41,689 bases of DNA from an uncultured Lachnospiraceae bacterium (lineage in GTDB: Bacteria > Bacillota > Clostridia > Lachnospirales > Lachnospiraceae): NCBI GenBank assembly GCA_910578335.1, contig CAJTPU010000029.1, forward strand, positions 1 to 41,689. The letters are read 5' to 3'. Each line of letters opens with the position of its first letter. The stretch's first letter is position 1. Below are positions 1 through 8,705 of the stretch, in pieces. Made by a program: the position numbers and the translations under genes. The notes beneath the pieces are model-generated. The model was not told the DNA's origin. It was given only the letters and a program-made list of their open reading frames with translations, and did no database searches.

Positions 1-61
1 TTTGTGTATTTTTTACGAAAATGTATATTTGTCAATTTTGTTGTTGCAATTCACATTTTTA

Positions 62-83
62 GGCGATTTTTCAAGCAATCGCC
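62..83 (-). terminator. Weak hairpin at the end of the trp operon
   Basis: A 6-bp inverted repeat (GGCGAT/ATCGCC) with a 10-base loop overlaps the trpA stop codon. Downstream on the minus strand it is followed by TAAAAATG rather than a clean U-run. It could end the trp transcript, but it is weak and the window edge hides anything further downstream. Confidence 0.3.
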
Positions 84-841
84 GCTTTCATATCACTTAC
101 ATAGCGGTATATTTCTTCTCCGGCAGCCTCACCATATTGTTCTATCAGCCTCACAATGGCGCTCCCCACAATCACACCGTCCGCATAACGAGCCATTTCG
201 CCCGCCTGCTTGGGCGTACTGATGCCAAAGCCGATGGCACAGGGCGTATCCGTTACCGCCCTGATTTCCTTTACCATGCCGGCAATATCCGTCGTAATGC
301 GGCTGCGCACGCCGGTCACTCCCATGGAAGACACCACATAGATAAAACCTTTTGCCTCTTTTGCAATCAGGCGTATCCGCTCCCTTGAAGTAGGCGCAAT
401 CAAAGAAATCACGTCAACGCCACAACGTTCCGCCACTTCTTCTGCTTCCCTTTTTTCTTCAAACGGAAGGTCAGGTACAATAATACCGTCCACTCCCAGA
501 CTACGGCAGCGGGCAAAAAAAGCATCATATCCATAGTGGAAAACCGGGTTCAGGTAAGTCATCAAAGCCAGAGGCACGCTGGAGCTTTTCCTCACTTCCT
601 CCACAATATGAAAGACGCCCTCGGCGGTCATGCCGCCTTGTAACGCGCGCAGGCTTGCCTCCTGTATCACAGCCCCTTCCGCAGTCGGGTCTGAAAAAGG
701 AATTCCTATTTCAATCAAATCCGCACCCGCCTTTTCCATCTTTAAAATATAGTCTACCGTACACTCTGCCGTAGGGTCTCCCGCCGTCAAAAAAGCAACA
801 AACGCCTTACCCTTTTCAAATACTTCCTGTAATCTACTCAT
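71..841 (-). CDS. trpA: Tryptophan synthase alpha chain
   Basis: A 256-aa TIM-barrel subunit that cleaves indole-3-glycerol phosphate to indole and glyceraldehyde 3-phosphate and channels the indole to TrpB. Length is normal for the family. The catalytic glutamate sits in LIEIGIPFSDP (about residue 44). The second acidic residue, Asp60 of the E. coli enzyme, aligns with Glu55 here (DPTAEG instead of DPLADG); I believe this variant is common in Firmicutes, so I do not read it as loss of activity. The start overlaps the trpB stop by 8 bases, so translation is probably coupled. It is the last gene of the trpEGDCFBA operon. Confidence 0.97.
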   Translation of the reverse strand: MSRLQEVFEKGKAFVAFLTAGDPTAECTVDYILKMEKAGADLIEIGIPFSDPTAEGAVIQEASLRALQGGMTAEGVFHIVEEVRKSSSVPLALMTYLNPVFHYGYDAFFARCRSLGVDGIIVPDLPFEEKREAEEVAERCGVDVISLIAPTSRERIRLIAKEAKGFIYVVSSMGVTGVRSRITTDIAGMVKEIRAVTDTPCAIGFGISTPKQAGEMARYADGVIVGSAIVRLIEQYGEAAGEEIYRYVSDMKAAIA

Positions 842-2018
842 GAATATCCCTCCCTCTGTATCTTGCTATTGCCGCCACATCCTTATCTCCCCTGCCGGAA
901 ATATTGACGATGATGCTTTCCTCTTTATTCATACTGCCCGCTATTTTTTGTACATGCGCAATTGCATGGGCGCTCTCAATGGCACAGATAATACCCTCCG
1001 TTTTTGCCAGATATTCAAACGCCGCAACCGCCTCGTCATCCGTCACCGGCACATACTGCGCTCTCCCCGTATCATGCAGATAAGCGTGCTCCGGTCCGAT
1101 TCCCGGATAATCCAGCCCCGCCGAAATAGAATATACCGGCGCAATCTGCCCGAATGCATCCTGACAAAAATAGGATTTCATGCCATGAAAAACGCCGACG
1201 CTTCCGGTTGCAATGGTAGCCGCCGTAAGCGCACTGTCCACACCTTTTCCCGCCGCTTCGCAGCCAATTAGCTTTACTGTGTTTTCCGGAATAAAATGAT
1301 AAAAAGCGCCCATGGCATTGCTGCCGCCGCCCACGCATGCCACGACTGCTGCCGGCAGCCTGCCCTCTTTTTCCAGTATCTGCGCCTTCGCCTCTTTTGA
1401 AATGACGCTTTGGAAATCCCTCACTATCATAGGAAAGGGATGAGGTCCCATCACGGAACCCAGTACATAGAGAGTATCATCCACTCTGGACGCCCATTCC
1501 CGCATCGTTTCATTCACTGCATCCTTTAACGTTTTTGTGCCGCTTTTCACCGGATGCACTTTCGCTCCTAAAAGCTCCATGCGGTACACGTTAAGCGCCT
1601 GCCGCTTTGTATCCTCCTCTCCCATAAAAATTTCACACTCCATGCCAAAAAGCGCCGCCGCCGTTGCCGTTGCAACACCGTGCTGACCAGCCCCGGTCTC
1701 CGCAATCAACCGGCTCTTCCCCATTTTTTTTGCCAGAAGCGCCTGCCCCAGCACATTATTGATTTTGTGGGAGCCGGTGTGGTTTAAATCCTCGCGCTTC
1801 AAATAAATTTTGGCGCCCCCCAAATCTTTTGTCATCTTCTCCGCATAATACAGTAAGGACGGGCGCCCTGCATACTCTTTGAAAAGTGTATCCAGCTCCT
1901 CGCAAAAGTCCTTATCCGTTTTATAAAATGCATAACAGTTTTCCAGATGAATCAATTCATTCATCAGTGTTTCGGGAACATACTGTCCGCCGTATTCTCC
2001 ATATCTTCCTCTGCACAT
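834..2018 (-). CDS. trpB: Tryptophan synthase beta chain
   Basis: A 394-aa PLP enzyme that condenses indole with serine to form tryptophan, in complex with TrpA. The start MCRGRYGEYGGQYVPETLM is typical of the TrpB1 family. The PLP lysine is K85 in HTGSHKINN, and the phosphate-binding glycine loop is CVGGGSNAMG at about residue 228. Length is normal. It lies 33 bases after trpF and overlaps trpA. An AGAAGGG ribosome binding site lies about 9 bases before the ATG. Confidence 0.97.
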   Translation of the reverse strand: MCRGRYGEYGGQYVPETLMNELIHLENCYAFYKTDKDFCEELDTLFKEYAGRPSLLYYAEKMTKDLGGAKIYLKREDLNHTGSHKINNVLGQALLAKKMGKSRLIAETGAGQHGVATATAAALFGMECEIFMGEEDTKRQALNVYRMELLGAKVHPVKSGTKTLKDAVNETMREWASRVDDTLYVLGSVMGPHPFPMIVRDFQSVISKEAKAQILEKEGRLPAAVVACVGGGSNAMGAFYHFIPENTVKLIGCEAAGKGVDSALTAATIATGSVGVFHGMKSYFCQDAFGQIAPVYSISAGLDYPGIGPEHAYLHDTGRAQYVPVTDDEAVAAFEYLAKTEGIICAIESAHAIAHVQKIAGSMNKEESIIVNISGRGDKDVAAIARYRGRDIHE

Positions 2019-2051
2019 TCTTTTTATCCCTTCTTTCTCATACCCTTTACT

Positions 2052-2681
2052 CTATCGCCGCCCGGTTCCTTCTTTCCATTCTGCCTGCAGCCGCCTTCCT
2101 TCTTTTACAAAAAGCTTTATTTTCGCTCCGTCCTTTACCCCCTCCGTCTCCACACCACTGCTGACATCAATTCCGGCAAGATAAGGATTTGCTTTTATCT
2201 CCTTCAGGTTTTCCGCCGTTATGCCGCCGGCAAGGAAAAAAGCTCTGTCAAAGCCGGACAGATTTTCCCACAAAAAGCTACGTCCCTCTCCCATGCCGCC
2301 GTCAAACAAAATAATGTCTGCCTGCGAAAAACGCCATCGCTCCACACTGGCGGCATTTTTTACCACAACCGCCTTCCAGACCGGCTTACCCGACTTTTTC
2401 TGAAGCCATCGGATTTCTTCCTCCGTCTCCTTCCCGTGAAGCTGTGCAATGTCAATTACACCGCTTAAAAGCAGGGAAAGAATGCTATCCGGCTCCTCAT
2501 CCACAAATACGCCGACTGCCTGTATCCGGCTGTCCAGTTTTTTCTTTAGTTCTGCCGCCTGCTTTTTTGTAACATACCGCCTGCTTTTTTGCCAGAATAC
2601 AAATCCGGCAAAATCCGGCAGCGCCTCATTGACATATGCAATATCCTGCTGCCTGCATAATCCGCATATTTTAATCAGCAT
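2052..2681 (-). CDS. trpF: Phosphoribosylanthranilate isomerase
   Basis: A 209-aa TIM barrel that isomerises N-(5'-phosphoribosyl)anthranilate to CdRP. The N-terminus MLIKICGLCRQQD carries the hallmark KICG motif with the catalytic cysteine; GVFVDEE (strand 3) and a later FDGG follow the family pattern. It overlaps the end of trpC by 11 bases. It is a separate gene and not fused to trpC as in enteric bacteria. Confidence 0.95.
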   Translation of the reverse strand: MLIKICGLCRQQDIAYVNEALPDFAGFVFWQKSRRYVTKKQAAELKKKLDSRIQAVGVFVDEEPDSILSLLLSGVIDIAQLHGKETEEEIRWLQKKSGKPVWKAVVVKNAASVERWRFSQADIILFDGGMGEGRSFLWENLSGFDRAFFLAGGITAENLKEIKANPYLAGIDVSSGVETEGVKDGAKIKLFVKEGRRLQAEWKEGTGRR

Positions 2682-3471
2682 CTTCCTGTCCTTCCCGCAG
2701 CCGCGTAAGTGTCTTTTGCACGTTTTTGCTTCTCATCAGCGTCTCCCCTATCAGTACGGCATCCGTTCCATTTTCCATCAGAGCTCTTGTATCCCCGGGT
2801 GTTCTTATGCCGCTCTCCGAAACAAATAAAATCTCCGGCGGCACCAGCCTGCGCAAACTTACCGAATGCCGTATGTCCACGGAAAAATCCTTTAAATTTC
2901 TGTTGTTGACGCCAACAATGGAAGCCCCGCAGGCAATCGCTCTTTCTATCTCTTTTGCATCGTGCGCTTCCACAAGCGCCGACATGCCAAGGCTTTTTGC
3001 TATCTGCATGTACTCGGAAAGCTGTGTATCCGTCAATATCGCACAGATAAGCAGTACCGCATCCGCCCCCAGCGTTTTTGCTTCATATATCATATACTCG
3101 TCTATCGTAAAATCCTTCCGCAAAACCGGCAGACTGCTGTGCGCCCTGATATCCCGTAAATAGGCGTTGCTTCCTTTGAAGTAGTAGGGCTCCGTCAGCA
3201 CGGACAGCGCGTCCGCACCTGCTTTTTCATATTCCTCTGCAATACGGACGTAGGGAAAGTCCTCTGCAATAATCCCCTTTGACGGCGATGCTTTCTTTAC
3301 CTCACAGATAAAAGAAAGCGCATTCTTTTGCAGTGCCGCTTCAAAGGGAAAACTCTCGTTTCTATAACACTCCTCCGCCTGCTTTCTCATTCTGACAGGT
3401 TCTACCTTTCGCTTTTCCTCTGCAACCCGCTGTGCAGTCTTTTCGGCAATTTCCTGCAACATATTTAACAT
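2671..3471 (-). CDS. trpC: Indole-3-glycerol phosphate synthase
   Basis: A 266-aa TIM barrel that decarboxylates and closes CdRP to indole-3-glycerol phosphate. Visible family motifs in order: ICEVKKASPSKG (catalytic lysine), LRKDF, LVEAH, GVNNRNLKDF, VSESGI and VLIGE. The ATG at 3471 lies inside the last codons of trpD and has a GAGGAG ribosome binding site eight bases upstream; a second ATG three codons later is possible but less well placed. It overlaps trpD by 7 bases and trpF by 11. Confidence 0.96.
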   Translation of the reverse strand: MLNMLQEIAEKTAQRVAEEKRKVEPVRMRKQAEECYRNESFPFEAALQKNALSFICEVKKASPSKGIIAEDFPYVRIAEEYEKAGADALSVLTEPYYFKGSNAYLRDIRAHSSLPVLRKDFTIDEYMIYEAKTLGADAVLLICAILTDTQLSEYMQIAKSLGMSALVEAHDAKEIERAIACGASIVGVNNRNLKDFSVDIRHSVSLRRLVPPEILFVSESGIRTPGDTRALMENGTDAVLIGETLMRSKNVQKTLTRLREGQEDAD

Positions 3472-4490
3472 GCCTGTTTCTCCTCTTTTTGAGAAAGACG
3501 TATAAATTCCATAAGCTGTTTTTGTGCCTTTTTGCTGTCTATGGTTTCTTCTGCCAGACGAATCCCGCTTTCTATATCCGCAGCCCTGCCGGCAATATAA
3601 AGCGCAGCCCCTGCGTTCATCAGAACCGCATCCCGCCTCGCTCCCTTTTTTCCCTGCAGAATTTCTCTTGTAATAACCGCGTTTTCCTCCGGCGTGCCGC
3701 CTCGCAGCGCTTCCTTTTCGCAGCGCTTTATGCCGAACTGCTCCGGCGCAATTTCATAGAAACGCAGGTTCCCTTCCACAATCTCGCAGACGCTGGTGGG
3801 CGCGCTTAAGGAAATTTCATCCAGCTTATCCTGTCCATACACCACCATACCGCGCTTTATCCCCAAATTGCGCAGCACCTTTGCCATATCAGGCACCAAT
3901 GCCTCTTCGTATACGCCCATAAGCTGTATGGGTGCCTTCGCGGGATTGGTCAACGGTCCCAAAATATTAAAAACCGTCCGAATTCCCAGCTCTTTTCTGA
4001 TTGGCGCAACATACTTCATGGCGCCGTGATACCCCTGCGCAAACAAAAAGCATATTCCGATTTCCCGCAAAATTTCCGCGCTCCTTTGCGGAGAAATCAT
4101 AATATTGACGCCCAATGCCTCCAATACGTCCGCAGCTCCTGACTTAGAGCTTGCTGCACGGTTTCCGTGCTTCGCCACCGGAACGCCTGCCGCCGATATC
4201 ACCAGCGCAGCCGTGGTAGAAATATTAAAAGAATTGGAGCCGTCCCCTCCGGTTCCCACAATCTCAAGCGCCTCTCCCTCGTAGGGCAGCTTTGTCGCAT
4301 GGTTGCGCATCTCCTCTGCAGAACCGGTAATTTCCGCAATTGTCTCTCCCTTCATGGACAACTCACTCAAATATGCCGCCTTCTGGATATCCGTTGCCTC
4401 TCCGCTCATAATTTCGCTCATAACCGCTTTTGCCATCTCGTATCCGATATCTTCCTTCTTCGATAATTTCACAATCGCTTCTTTAATCAT
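3465..4490 (-). CDS. trpD: Anthranilate phosphoribosyltransferase
   Basis: A 341-aa enzyme that transfers phosphoribosyl from PRPP to anthranilate. The PRPP/Mg motif EIVGTGGDGSNSFNIST and the following KHGNRAASSKSGAADVLE block are intact. The helical N-terminal dimer domain is about 65 residues and the alpha/beta domain fills the rest, as in the family. The start has AAAGGAG six bases upstream. It is separated from trpG by 31 bases, so glutaminase and transferase are not fused here. Confidence 0.97.
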   Translation of the reverse strand: MIKEAIVKLSKKEDIGYEMAKAVMSEIMSGEATDIQKAAYLSELSMKGETIAEITGSAEEMRNHATKLPYEGEALEIVGTGGDGSNSFNISTTAALVISAAGVPVAKHGNRAASSKSGAADVLEALGVNIMISPQRSAEILREIGICFLFAQGYHGAMKYVAPIRKELGIRTVFNILGPLTNPAKAPIQLMGVYEEALVPDMAKVLRNLGIKRGMVVYGQDKLDEISLSAPTSVCEIVEGNLRFYEIAPEQFGIKRCEKEALRGGTPEENAVITREILQGKKGARRDAVLMNAGAALYIAGRAADIESGIRLAEETIDSKKAQKQLMEFIRLSQKEEKQAC

Positions 4491-4521
4491 ATTGGCTCCT
4501 TTCTTTAAACCGCTGTTTATT

Positions 4522-5088
4522 TTAAATTGCCAGAAAATTCTCCATCACTTTCTTCCCCTCGGGCGTCAGCACGGACTCGGGATGAAACTGTACGCCAAAT
4601 ACCGGATAGACCCTATGCTCTACCGCCATGACCTCTCCGTCTGCCGTCCATGCACTTACGCGCAGGCAGTCAGGTATCGTATGCGCCGCGGCAGCCAGCG
4701 AATGATACCGTGCCGCCAAAAATGATTTTTCCATCCCTGCAAACAACCGACTGTCCCCATCAGCGAATACCTCTGACTGTTTGCCATGCATCAGCTTTCC
4801 TGCATATGTGATTTTTGCGCCATAGACTTGGCAAATTGCCTGATGCCCCAGACAGATTCCCAGTATCTTTACCGTGCCGGAAAGCCGCCTCACCACGTCG
4901 CAGCATATACCGGCCGCCTCCGGTCTCCCCGGTCCCGGCGAAAGTACAATTGCTTTTGGCTTCTCTCGTGCCACTTCCTCCACCGTCATCTCGTCGTTGC
5001 GGATTACCTTTACCTCGGAGGTAATACCGCCAATCAGTTGGTATACATTATAGGAAAAGCTATCGTAGTTATCTATCAGCAAAACCAT
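4522..5088 (-). CDS. trpG: Anthranilate synthase glutaminase component II
   Basis: A 188-aa class I glutamine amidotransferase supplying ammonia to TrpE. The start MVLLIDNYDSFSYN is diagnostic; the nucleophile cysteine is in GICLGHQ and the His-Glu pair in VQFHPES. The reading frame stays open for another 120 codons upstream, but that stretch lies inside trpE in another frame. AAGGAGGGG is placed just before the ATG at 5088, which fixes the start. One base separates it from the trpE stop, so the two subunits are probably translationally coupled. The same subunit could also serve aminodeoxychorismate synthase; that cannot be decided here. Confidence 0.95.
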   Translation of the reverse strand: MVLLIDNYDSFSYNVYQLIGGITSEVKVIRNDEMTVEEVAREKPKAIVLSPGPGRPEAAGICCDVVRRLSGTVKILGICLGHQAICQVYGAKITYAGKLMHGKQSEVFADGDSRLFAGMEKSFLAARYHSLAAAAHTIPDCLRVSAWTADGEVMAVEHRVYPVFGVQFHPESVLTPEGKKVMENFLAI

Positions 5089-5089
5089 A

Positions 5090-6583
5090 TCAAACCCCTC
5101 CCTTCGCCGTTTCCATGGCAGATACCACGGCGGCTCCTTTTTGTATACATTCCCTGTACTCCTTTTCGGGTATGCTGTCCGCCACAATCCCTGCTCCCGC
5201 GCGTACATATACTTTTCCGTTCTTTGAAAATGCAAGTCGGATTGCAATACAGGTGTCCATATCTCCCGTAAAGGAAAGGTATCCGATGGCGCCGCCGTAA
5301 ATACCGCGCTTATGATTTTCCAATTTATGAATGATTTCACAGGCACGGATTTTAGGTGCTCCGGAAAGCGTTCCGGCAGGCAGCACCGCTTCCACTGCAT
5401 CAAGCCCGTCCTTATTCTTCCTGATGATACCTGATACGGTGGAACCAATGTGCATCACATGAGAAAACCGATGTATTTCCATATACCTTTCCACCTGCAC
5501 CGAGCCAATTTCACTGATTTTTCCCAAATCATTTCTTCCCAAATCCACCAGCATATTGTGCTCTGCAAGCTCTTTTTCATCCTGCAAAAGCTCCGCTTCG
5601 AGCTGCATATCCTCCACACTGTCCTTCCCCCGCCTTCTGGTGCCCGCAAGCGGGAAGGTATGCAGCTTCTCCCCCTCCAGCTTTACCAGCGTCTCAGGAC
5701 TTGCTCCGGCAATCTCCCCGTCCGTACCGCAAAAATAAAACATATACGGCGAGGGATTTTCCGTCCGCAAAATCCGATATACATCAAGCAGGCTTCCCTC
5801 CATCTCTGCCTCCAGCCGGTTGGAAAGCACTACCTGAAAAATATCTCCCTCCCTGATGTAATGCTTTGCCTGCTCCACCATATCACAGTATTCCGCTTCT
5901 GAAAACAAAGGCGCAAGCGGTGATTTTAGCGCAAAACCCTCTTCCGCATCCTTTTCTCCAAAAAGTATCAGCTTTTTCAATTCTGCAAGTTCCCGCCCTG
6001 CCTGCTCGTACGCTTCCTGCATCTTTGCCGTCTCTACATTCCGTATCAGCAAGAGCTTCTGCCGGTAATTATCAAAACAAATAAGCTTGTCGAACAACAT
6101 CAGATTCATATCCGCAAACTGTTCACTGTCCGCCGCCTCCAAATTAAGGGACGGCTCGCTGTACTTGATAAAATCATAGGAAAAATATCCGGCAAGCCCG
6201 CCGCTAAAAGGCGGAAGCCCCTCTATACACGGGCTTTTATATGCCCTTATGAGCTCTCTGACGCATTTTGCCGGATTTTCACGGAATGTTCTTTTCTCTC
6301 CGTTCTGCGTCACCTGCACTTTCCCGTCCCGACATACTATTTCCAGCTTCGGCTCAAAACCCAAAAAAGTGTAACGCCCAAAATGCCGGTTATCCTCCGC
6401 GCTCTCTAACAGAAAAACATGACTGCTTACCTTTTTCAGCCGCCTTAAAACCTCTATCGGCGTCACTATATCCGCATAAAGCTCCGTCCAAAGAGGCAGC
6501 AGATTATACTTGCCGCTTTCACCATATGCAGCCGCTTCCTCTCTTGTCGGAAAAATTTTTACATCATTTGTCGTTTGTTTCAT
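5090..6583 (-). CDS. trpE: Anthranilate synthase component I
   Basis: A 497-aa chorismate-utilising enzyme that forms anthranilate with TrpG. The feedback-inhibition region contains the LLES motif (VFLLESAED) near residue 60. The chorismate-binding C-terminal half carries AGTRRRG, LPAGTLSGAPK and GAIGYLSFTGDMDTC. The frame extends nine codons further upstream, but the ATG at 6583 has AGGAGG six bases ahead of it and gives the usual N-terminus. It is the first gene of the operon, downstream of a T-box leader. Confidence 0.95.
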   Translation of the reverse strand: MKQTTNDVKIFPTREEAAAYGESGKYNLLPLWTELYADIVTPIEVLRRLKKVSSHVFLLESAEDNRHFGRYTFLGFEPKLEIVCRDGKVQVTQNGEKRTFRENPAKCVRELIRAYKSPCIEGLPPFSGGLAGYFSYDFIKYSEPSLNLEAADSEQFADMNLMLFDKLICFDNYRQKLLLIRNVETAKMQEAYEQAGRELAELKKLILFGEKDAEEGFALKSPLAPLFSEAEYCDMVEQAKHYIREGDIFQVVLSNRLEAEMEGSLLDVYRILRTENPSPYMFYFCGTDGEIAGASPETLVKLEGEKLHTFPLAGTRRRGKDSVEDMQLEAELLQDEKELAEHNMLVDLGRNDLGKISEIGSVQVERYMEIHRFSHVMHIGSTVSGIIRKNKDGLDAVEAVLPAGTLSGAPKIRACEIIHKLENHKRGIYGGAIGYLSFTGDMDTCIAIRLAFSKNGKVYVRAGAGIVADSIPEKEYRECIQKGAAVVSAMETAKGGV

Positions 6584-6648
6584 TCCGCTCCTCCTTTTTT
6601 GCTCCCTCACTTCAGGCTTTTTTCCATCTGCCAGGAAATGATATACAC

Positions 6649-6684
6649 AAAAAAATCCCTGACAGATTATAAATCTGTCAAGGA
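6649..6684 (-). terminator. T-box intrinsic terminator before trpE
   Basis: On the minus strand an inverted repeat (core CTTGACAGATT / AATCTGTCAGGG) is followed by seven T residues at 6655-6649. It lies directly after the T-box core and can be displaced by the antiterminator helix, which is the expected arrangement for a class I T-box switch. Confidence 0.9.
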
Positions 6685-6946
6685 CGAGTTACAAAATCTA
6701 CCCGTGGTGCCACCTTGCTTCACCCGCAATCTTAAAACTGCGGATGCACTCTTCAGGATACCATCATATCCCTGGCAACTAACGTATGCCTTACGTCACA
6801 GCTACTTGGAAAATTTCTGTTCACCATGCCCTCCGTGGTCCATTTAACAGCCTGCGTTCTGTCCGGTTCTCAGCTCTCCGGTCTCTCTGTAAGTGCACGT
6901 TCTGTTTTTATCTCCACATCATCGGTTTGTTTACCACTATTTATTT
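6649..6946 (-). promoter_or_regulatory. Tryptophan-specific T-box leader
   Basis: The trpE leader RNA on the minus strand shows the T-box core AGGTGGCACCACG (about 6716-6704), stem I with AGAGAGACC and the CCGG...CCGG distal helix, and a specifier-loop segment TTAAATGGACC. The specifier codon is UGG (6842-6840), tryptophan. The antiterminator bulge reads UGGC, whose last base pairs with discriminator G73, the base expected in bacterial tRNA-Trp. Uncharged tRNA-Trp should therefore favour antitermination and expression of the whole operon. With the promoter upstream, this accounts for most of the 515 bases between trpE and the next gene. Stem assignments were made by eye. Confidence 0.92.
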
Positions 6947-6952
6947 TTTAAT

Positions 6953-6981
6953 ATATTACTACCTGCCGGATTCTGTGTCAA
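6953..6981 (-). promoter_or_regulatory. Sigma-A promoter of the trp operon
   Basis: TTGACA (6981-6976), a 17-base spacer and TAATAT (6958-6953). Transcription would start near 6946, giving a leader of about 360 bases that contains the T-box. The -35 box is a perfect consensus match. Confidence 0.85.
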
Positions 6982-7033
6982 TATTTTTTTTATTATTTTA
7001 TCCGGCTGTCCCTGTACTCCTTCCATTTTTCCA

Positions 7034-7062
7034 TTGTAATTTACACAATTTGGAAGTATAAT
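7034..7062 (+). promoter_or_regulatory. Promoter of the 77-aa membrane protein gene
   Basis: TTGTAA (7034-7039), a 17-base spacer and a perfect TATAAT (7057-7062), 36 bases ahead of the start codon. It points away from the trp promoter, so the two promoters are divergent. Confidence 0.75.
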
Positions 7063-7098
7063 GATTATTATCACAAATACGAAAGGAGATTCTTTCTC

Positions 7099-7332
7099 AT
7101 GGACAAATTAACACCTTATTTTCCTCTTAACAAAAAGGTGGACAAAAACAACGTTGTCAGCCTTATTATTGTAATTGCCATCTATATCGTGGTAGCTGCC
7201 GTTCTCGGCATCATCGTAGGATTTATCAGCGCTATTCCCATCGTTGGCATCATCGGCTGGGTAGTTTCCGTTCTGATTGGTATCTATGAGTTGATTGGCA
7301 TCATACTCGCCGTGCTTACTTTTGTAAAGTAA
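7099..7332 (+). CDS. Small hydrophobic membrane protein, unknown function
   Basis: A 77-aa protein with an AAAGGAG ribosome binding site about nine bases before the ATG, its own promoter and its own terminator, so it is very likely expressed. The first 19 residues are polar (MDKLTPYFPLNKKVDKNN). Two hydrophobic segments follow, roughly residues 19-44 and 46-75, rich in Ile, Val and Gly and separated by only a short turn, suggesting a membrane hairpin. There are no cysteines and no recognisable motif. I do not recognise the family; it is not an obvious YqaE/Pmp3 or holin. It stands alone between the trp and acetate loci. Confidence 0.75.
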   Translation: MDKLTPYFPLNKKVDKNNVVSLIIVIAIYIVVAAVLGIIVGFISAIPIVGIIGWVVSVLIGIYELIGIILAVLTFVK

Positions 7333-7409
7333 TAACAAAACACCAAGAGAACTCTGTTGTTCGTATAAAAGTGCGCAAATATGCTTACAGTCGCTTTATA
7401 CAAAATATT

Positions 7410-7448
7410 CTGCCCGAACTGTATTTTTTACATATTCGGGCAGTTTTT
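7410..7448. terminator. Terminator between the 77-aa gene and ackA
   Basis: A 9-bp perfect inverted repeat CTGCCCGAA/TTCGGGCAG (7410-7418 and 7435-7443) followed on the plus strand by TTTTTCTTTTTC. It lies between two convergent genes. The plus-strand U-run is strong; in the ackA direction the hairpin is followed only by AATATTTTG, so it is weaker there. Confidence 0.8.
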
Positions 7449-7476
7449 CTTTTTCTTGTCTGGCGGTTCTTTTGAC

Positions 7477-8679
7477 TTACCTGTTTACCAGCCTGTATGT
7501 TTCCCTTGCAATGGCAAGCTCCTCGTTTGTGGGGATTACCATAACGGTAGTACTGCTGTCAGCGGTGGAAATGGCAATGTCCTCGCCTCGTTTTGCATTT
7601 GCCGCCTCATCCAGCTTCACACCAAGATAGCCCAGATAATGATTGCAAATCATGCTGCGGATAAAGGAACTGTTCTCTCCGACGCCCGCCGTAAAGCAGA
7701 TAACATCCACTCCGTTCATGGCAGCCGTATAGGCGCCGATATATTTTGCCACCCGGTAAGCAAATGTTTCCATCGTGTTGATGGCTCTCCTGCTGCCCTC
7801 GTGGTAACCGGCTTCCAAATCCCTGAAATCAGAGGAAAGGTTGTCAGAAAGCCCCAACACACCGGACTTTTTATTCAACACAGTCATAATCTCATCAATG
7901 GACTTGCCTTCTTTATGTGCAATAAACTCTATAATGGCTGGGTCAATATCACCGCTGCGGGTTCCCATAATCAGCCCCTCCAAGGGAGTCAGTCCCATGG
8001 AAGTGTCCACACATTTTCCATTCATCACAGCGGACACGCTGGCGCCGTTGCCAAGATGACATACAATGATTTTCAAATCCTCGTATTTTCTGCCCAGTAC
8101 CTCCGCCGCTTTTTTGCTCACATAAGAATGGCTGGTGCCGTGGAAACCATACCGCCTGATTTTGTATTTTTCATAGTATTCATAAGGCAGACCATACATA
8201 TACGCCTTATCCGGCATGGTCTGGTGAAAAGCCGTGTCAAATACCGCAACCATGGGCGTGTCCGGCATTAGCTCCCTGCAGGCATTGATGCCAATCAGGT
8301 TCGCCGGATTGTGCAGGGGTGCGAGGTCGTTGCACGCTTCTATCGCCGCAAGCACCTCGCTGTCAATCAGCGTAGATTGCGCAAACTTTTCTCCGCCGTG
8401 CACAATACGGTGTCCAACTGCCCCGATTTCGCTAAGACTCTTTACCACACCCGTCTTTTCATTGGTCAGCGCCTCCAATACGAGACGAATGGCATCTGTG
8501 TGATTACCCATGGACGCTTCTCTTTCCTCTTTTTCACCGCCGTCCGGCGTATAGGAGATTCTGCTTCCTTCTATACCGATTCTCTCGCAAAGACCTTTGG
8601 CAATCAGCTTTTCATTGTCTGCATTGATAAGCTGGAACTTTAAAGACGAACTGCCGCAATTTATCACTAATATATTCAT
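7477..8679 (-). CDS. ackA: Acetate kinase
   Basis: A 400-aa ASKHA-fold kinase that interconverts acetyl phosphate + ADP and acetate + ATP, the energy-yielding last step of acetate fermentation. The N-terminus MNILVINCGSSSLKFQL and the later FTAGVGENS motif are diagnostic. Length is normal. It lies 26 bases after pta in the same direction, so Pta makes acetyl phosphate and AckA consumes it. In many Clostridia I would expect a YceD/DUF177 gene and rpmF after ackA; here a terminator and a convergent gene follow instead. Confidence 0.97.
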   Translation of the reverse strand: MNILVINCGSSSLKFQLINADNEKLIAKGLCERIGIEGSRISYTPDGGEKEEREASMGNHTDAIRLVLEALTNEKTGVVKSLSEIGAVGHRIVHGGEKFAQSTLIDSEVLAAIEACNDLAPLHNPANLIGINACRELMPDTPMVAVFDTAFHQTMPDKAYMYGLPYEYYEKYKIRRYGFHGTSHSYVSKKAAEVLGRKYEDLKIIVCHLGNGASVSAVMNGKCVDTSMGLTPLEGLIMGTRSGDIDPAIIEFIAHKEGKSIDEIMTVLNKKSGVLGLSDNLSSDFRDLEAGYHEGSRRAINTMETFAYRVAKYIGAYTAAMNGVDVICFTAGVGENSSFIRSMICNHYLGYLGVKLDEAANAKRGEDIAISTADSSTTVMVIPTNEELAIARETYRLVNR

Positions 8680-8705
8680 ATCCGTTTCCTTTCTCTACAC
8701 TCCTT

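Noticed and set aside
5089..5448. N-terminal extension of trpG by 120 codons
   Set aside because: The extension lies inside trpE in another frame; the short form has the family N-terminus and a strong ribosome binding site.
7381..8271. A 296-codon plus-strand frame opposite ackA
   Set aside because: It starts in the terminator and is antisense to a perfectly conserved acetate kinase; no ribosome binding site.
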